From Sphingobacteriaceae bacterium (GTDB taxonomy: Bacteria > Bacteroidota > Bacteroidia > B-17B0 > Aurantibacillaceae): 8,386 nucleotides of DNA. Below are positions 6,831 to 8,386 of the stretch, one piece after another. Location: NCBI GenBank assembly GCA_025360355.1, contig JANYCL010000434.1:1-8386 (forward strand), in the 5' to 3' direction. Under the pieces are notes generated by a model. The model searched no databases. It saw only the letters and a list, made by a program, of their open reading frames with translations, and was not told the DNA's origin. Both the position numbers and the translations under genes were made by a program. Every line of letters starts with the position of its first letter. The first letter of the stretch is position 1.

Positions 6831-8196
6831 CTTTGCTTAAAATAAATAATAAAAATAATGTGATAGTTAAAAAAACAACATTCGACTTTATATTTTTGAA
6901 TTGCATGTCTCTTGGCAAAAAATAAGTCAGCATTAAAAAAACTATTGCTAAAAAAGTCAGCGCTAAATTAAAAGGACCTTTACCTGCGGCTAATTGCGTC
7001 ATGTTCAAAGAGAAATCGGTGCTGAACATTAATTTCAACATATGCATCGCTTCATCAATACTCGCTGCTCTAAAAAACACCCATGCTATTGTTACTAAAA
7101 CAAATACTTTTAATTGCCCTACCAATTTTATAACCGGTGATGGCGCTGTCATTTTTGGGAATAAAGATTCGATTAAAACATAAATTCCATGCAGCGCTCC
7201 CCAAATTATAAACGTAATACTTGCACCGTGCCATAAACCACTTATTAAAAATACAATTAGAATATTCCGGCACCATTTTAATTTTGAAACACGGTTACCA
7301 CCCAATGAAATATATAAATAATCTTTAAACCAGGATGATAATGAAATGTGCCAGCGCGTCCAGAATTCAGTAATTGATCTTGCTAAATATGGCCTGTCGA
7401 AATTCAACATCAGATCATAACCCATAAATTTTGCAGTGCCGCGTGCAATATCAGAATATCCGGAGAAATCGCAATAAATTTGTAATGAGAAAAAAATAGC
7501 CGCCATCCACGCCGACAAAGTTGTTGAAGTATCTAAATTATGATAGACCTGATTAACATAAACAGCAAGCCGATCGGCAATAACCATTTTTTTAAACAGA
7601 CCAATAATAATGAGATTACTTCCCAAAAGTGCATTCTCAAAACTAAATTTATTTTCTTTATGAAGCTGCGGCAAGATATTTTGAGGACGTTCAATTGGTC
7701 CGGCCACTAATTGCGGATAGAACATTACGTACAAAGAATAAATTCCGAAATGGGTCTCCGCTTTTTGTTTACCACGATATACTTCAATCGTATAACTCAT
7801 AGCCTGGAAGGTGTGGAATGATAATCCTATTGGCAAAACAATGCTCAAGTATGGAATAGAATTATGAATCCTGAACAAATTACATAAGCCGGTAATGTTT
7901 CCATTAATAAAATTATAATATTTAAAAATTGCTAACACACCAATATTAGCGATCAAACTCATTATTAAATATTTTTTCTTTTTTCTTTTCTCAATTTGTT
8001 TTTCAATAAGGATCCCTGCGTAATAATCGATGACAATGGTGAAAGCTAAAATAAGAATGTACTCAGGCTTGAAGAACATGTAGAAAAAACAAGAGGCTGC
8101 CAATAAAAGCATCCATCTTATTTTGTGTGGAATAAAAAAATAAAGTGCCGTAACAACTATGAAGAAATATAAAAATCCGAAAGAGTTAAACAGCAT
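6796..8196 (-). CDS. MBOAT-family membrane-bound O-acyltransferase (AlgI-like)
   Basis: This 466-residue protein has many hydrophobic segments along its length (for example about 5-22, 30-60, 76-93, 115-130, 190-205, 312-340, 362-376, 410-427, 438-454), as expected for an inner-membrane MBOAT. Family knowledge: AlgI- and PatA-type members pass acetyl from a cytoplasmic donor across the membrane for O-acetylation of alginate, peptidoglycan or other glycans. Signatures seen are PQLVAGPIERP (161-171), DFSGYSDIARG (243-253), EFWTRWHISLSSWFKDYLY (277-295) and SGLWHGAS (319-326); His323 is the conserved active-site His and His283 the second conserved one. It ends in EFIYFQF, a tail I associate with Bacteroidota members, so the C-terminus is complete and the 35-nt overlap with the SGNH gene is real. 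The start at 8196 begins MLFNSFGFLYFF, typical of the family; its leader is A/T-rich without a Shine-Dalgarno. The polymer modified is unknown. Confidence 0.93.
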   Translation of the reverse strand: MLFNSFGFLYFFIVVTALYFFIPHKIRWMLLLAASCFFYMFFKPEYILILAFTIVIDYYAGILIEKQIEKRKKKKYLIMSLIANIGVLAIFKYYNFINGNITGLCNLFRIHNSIPYLSIVLPIGLSFHTFQAMSYTIEVYRGKQKAETHFGIYSLYVMFYPQLVAGPIERPQNILPQLHKENKFSFENALLGSNLIIIGLFKKMVIADRLAVYVNQVYHNLDTSTTLSAWMAAIFFSLQIYCDFSGYSDIARGTAKFMGYDLMLNFDRPYLARSITEFWTRWHISLSSWFKDYLYISLGGNRVSKLKWCRNILIVFLISGLWHGASITFIIWGALHGIYVLIESLFPKMTAPSPVIKLVGQLKVFVLVTIAWVFFRAASIDEAMHMLKLMFSTDFSLNMTQLAAGKGPFNLALTFLAIVFLMLTYFLPRDMQFKNIKSNVVFLTITLFLLFILSKDAQGEFIYFQF

Positions 8197-8237
8197 ATTT
8201 TTGAAAAAAAATTTATTTTACAAAGGGCAAATTTTAC

Positions 8238-8386
8238 TTAATTTTGAATAGCAATTTCTGCTTCATGGTCCCTGTCTGCTTCCGTCCTCTCTAATTCTTC
8301 TCTTTGCTTCCCCACGTATTCGTTATACTGTAGTTTATTATAATAATACAACCAGGTAAATAATATAAAACCATTATAAGTATAAT
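8238..8386 (-). CDS. C-terminal fragment of an unidentified membrane protein (open at right edge)
   Basis: A frame that is open at the right edge (first whole codon 8384-8382) ends in TAA at 8240-8238 and gives 48 residues. It reads as one hydrophobic, aromatic-rich segment (residues about 4-16, GFILFTWLYYYNK at 5-17) followed by a highly charged tail (KQREELERTEADRDHEAE at 26-43) likely to be helical. This is the usual shape of a last membrane helix with a cytoplasmic end, and the other two frames on this strand are broken by stops. It lies 41 nt before the MBOAT start, so it is probably an earlier gene of the same operon. Given the context, a polysaccharide polymerase, ligase, flippase or membrane-anchored chain-length protein is possible, but nothing here identifies it. 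Confidence 0.65.
   Translation of the reverse strand, partial: YTYNGFILFTWLYYYNKLQYNEYVGKQREELERTEADRDHEAEIAIQN

Noticed and set aside
8197..8237. Promoter or terminator in the 41-nt gap before the MBOAT gene
   Set aside because: An eight-base A run at 8204-8211 (T run on the coding strand) has no stable stem before it. The nearest TTTG lacks a correctly spaced TA for a TAnnTTTG element.

Overview
The window is AT-rich and is filled on the minus strand by one run of head-to-tail genes for making and decorating a surface or extracellular polysaccharide. I infer a member of the Bacteroidota. The start codons mostly lack a Shine-Dalgarno sequence and have A/T-rich leaders. The MBOAT protein ends in the FIYFQF-type tail I associate with Bacteroidota AlgI-like proteins. 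The left-edge gene encodes a signal peptide followed by a Cys/Gly pattern like SprB-type secreted repeat proteins. Genus or species cannot be told from this sequence.

Layout in transcription order (right to left): (1) 8386-8238, the C-terminus of an unidentified membrane protein, open at the right edge; (2) 8196-6796, an MBOAT O-acyltransferase (AlgI-like); (3) 6830-5874, a membrane-anchored SGNH/DltD-like protein whose start lies inside the MBOAT gene; (4) 5874-4834, a GT4 glycosyltransferase; (5) 4837-3881, an NAD-dependent sugar-nucleotide epimerase/dehydratase; (6) 3879-1993, an AsnB-type glutamine amidotransferase; (7) 1996-854, a second GT4 glycosyltransferase with a TTG start; (8) 857-300, a WcaF-like hexapeptide acetyltransferase; (9) 228-1, the N-terminus of a secreted Cys-rich protein, open at the left edge. 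The junctions between genes 1 and 8 are 41 nt, then overlaps or gaps of -35, -1, -4, +1, -4 and -4 nt, so these eight are almost certainly one transcript with translational coupling.

Working model (inference): the epimerase supplies a nucleotide sugar, the two GT4 enzymes add sugars to a lipid-linked repeat unit, and the AsnB-like enzyme amidates a carboxylated sugar or aminates an intermediate. The WcaF-like enzyme O-acetylates a precursor in the cytoplasm, while the MBOAT/SGNH pair moves acyl groups across the membrane onto the polymer. No initiating glycosyltransferase, Wzx flippase, Wzy polymerase or Wza/Wzc export gene can be recognised here; these probably lie beyond the right edge. No RNA gene, CRISPR array, insertion sequence or convincing promoter or terminator was seen. 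The cluster is of a recognisable general type; I see no clear evidence of a wholly new system. The points most worth checking are the two edge-truncated genes, the Asn in place of the usual catalytic Asp in the SGNH protein, and the role of the amidotransferase.
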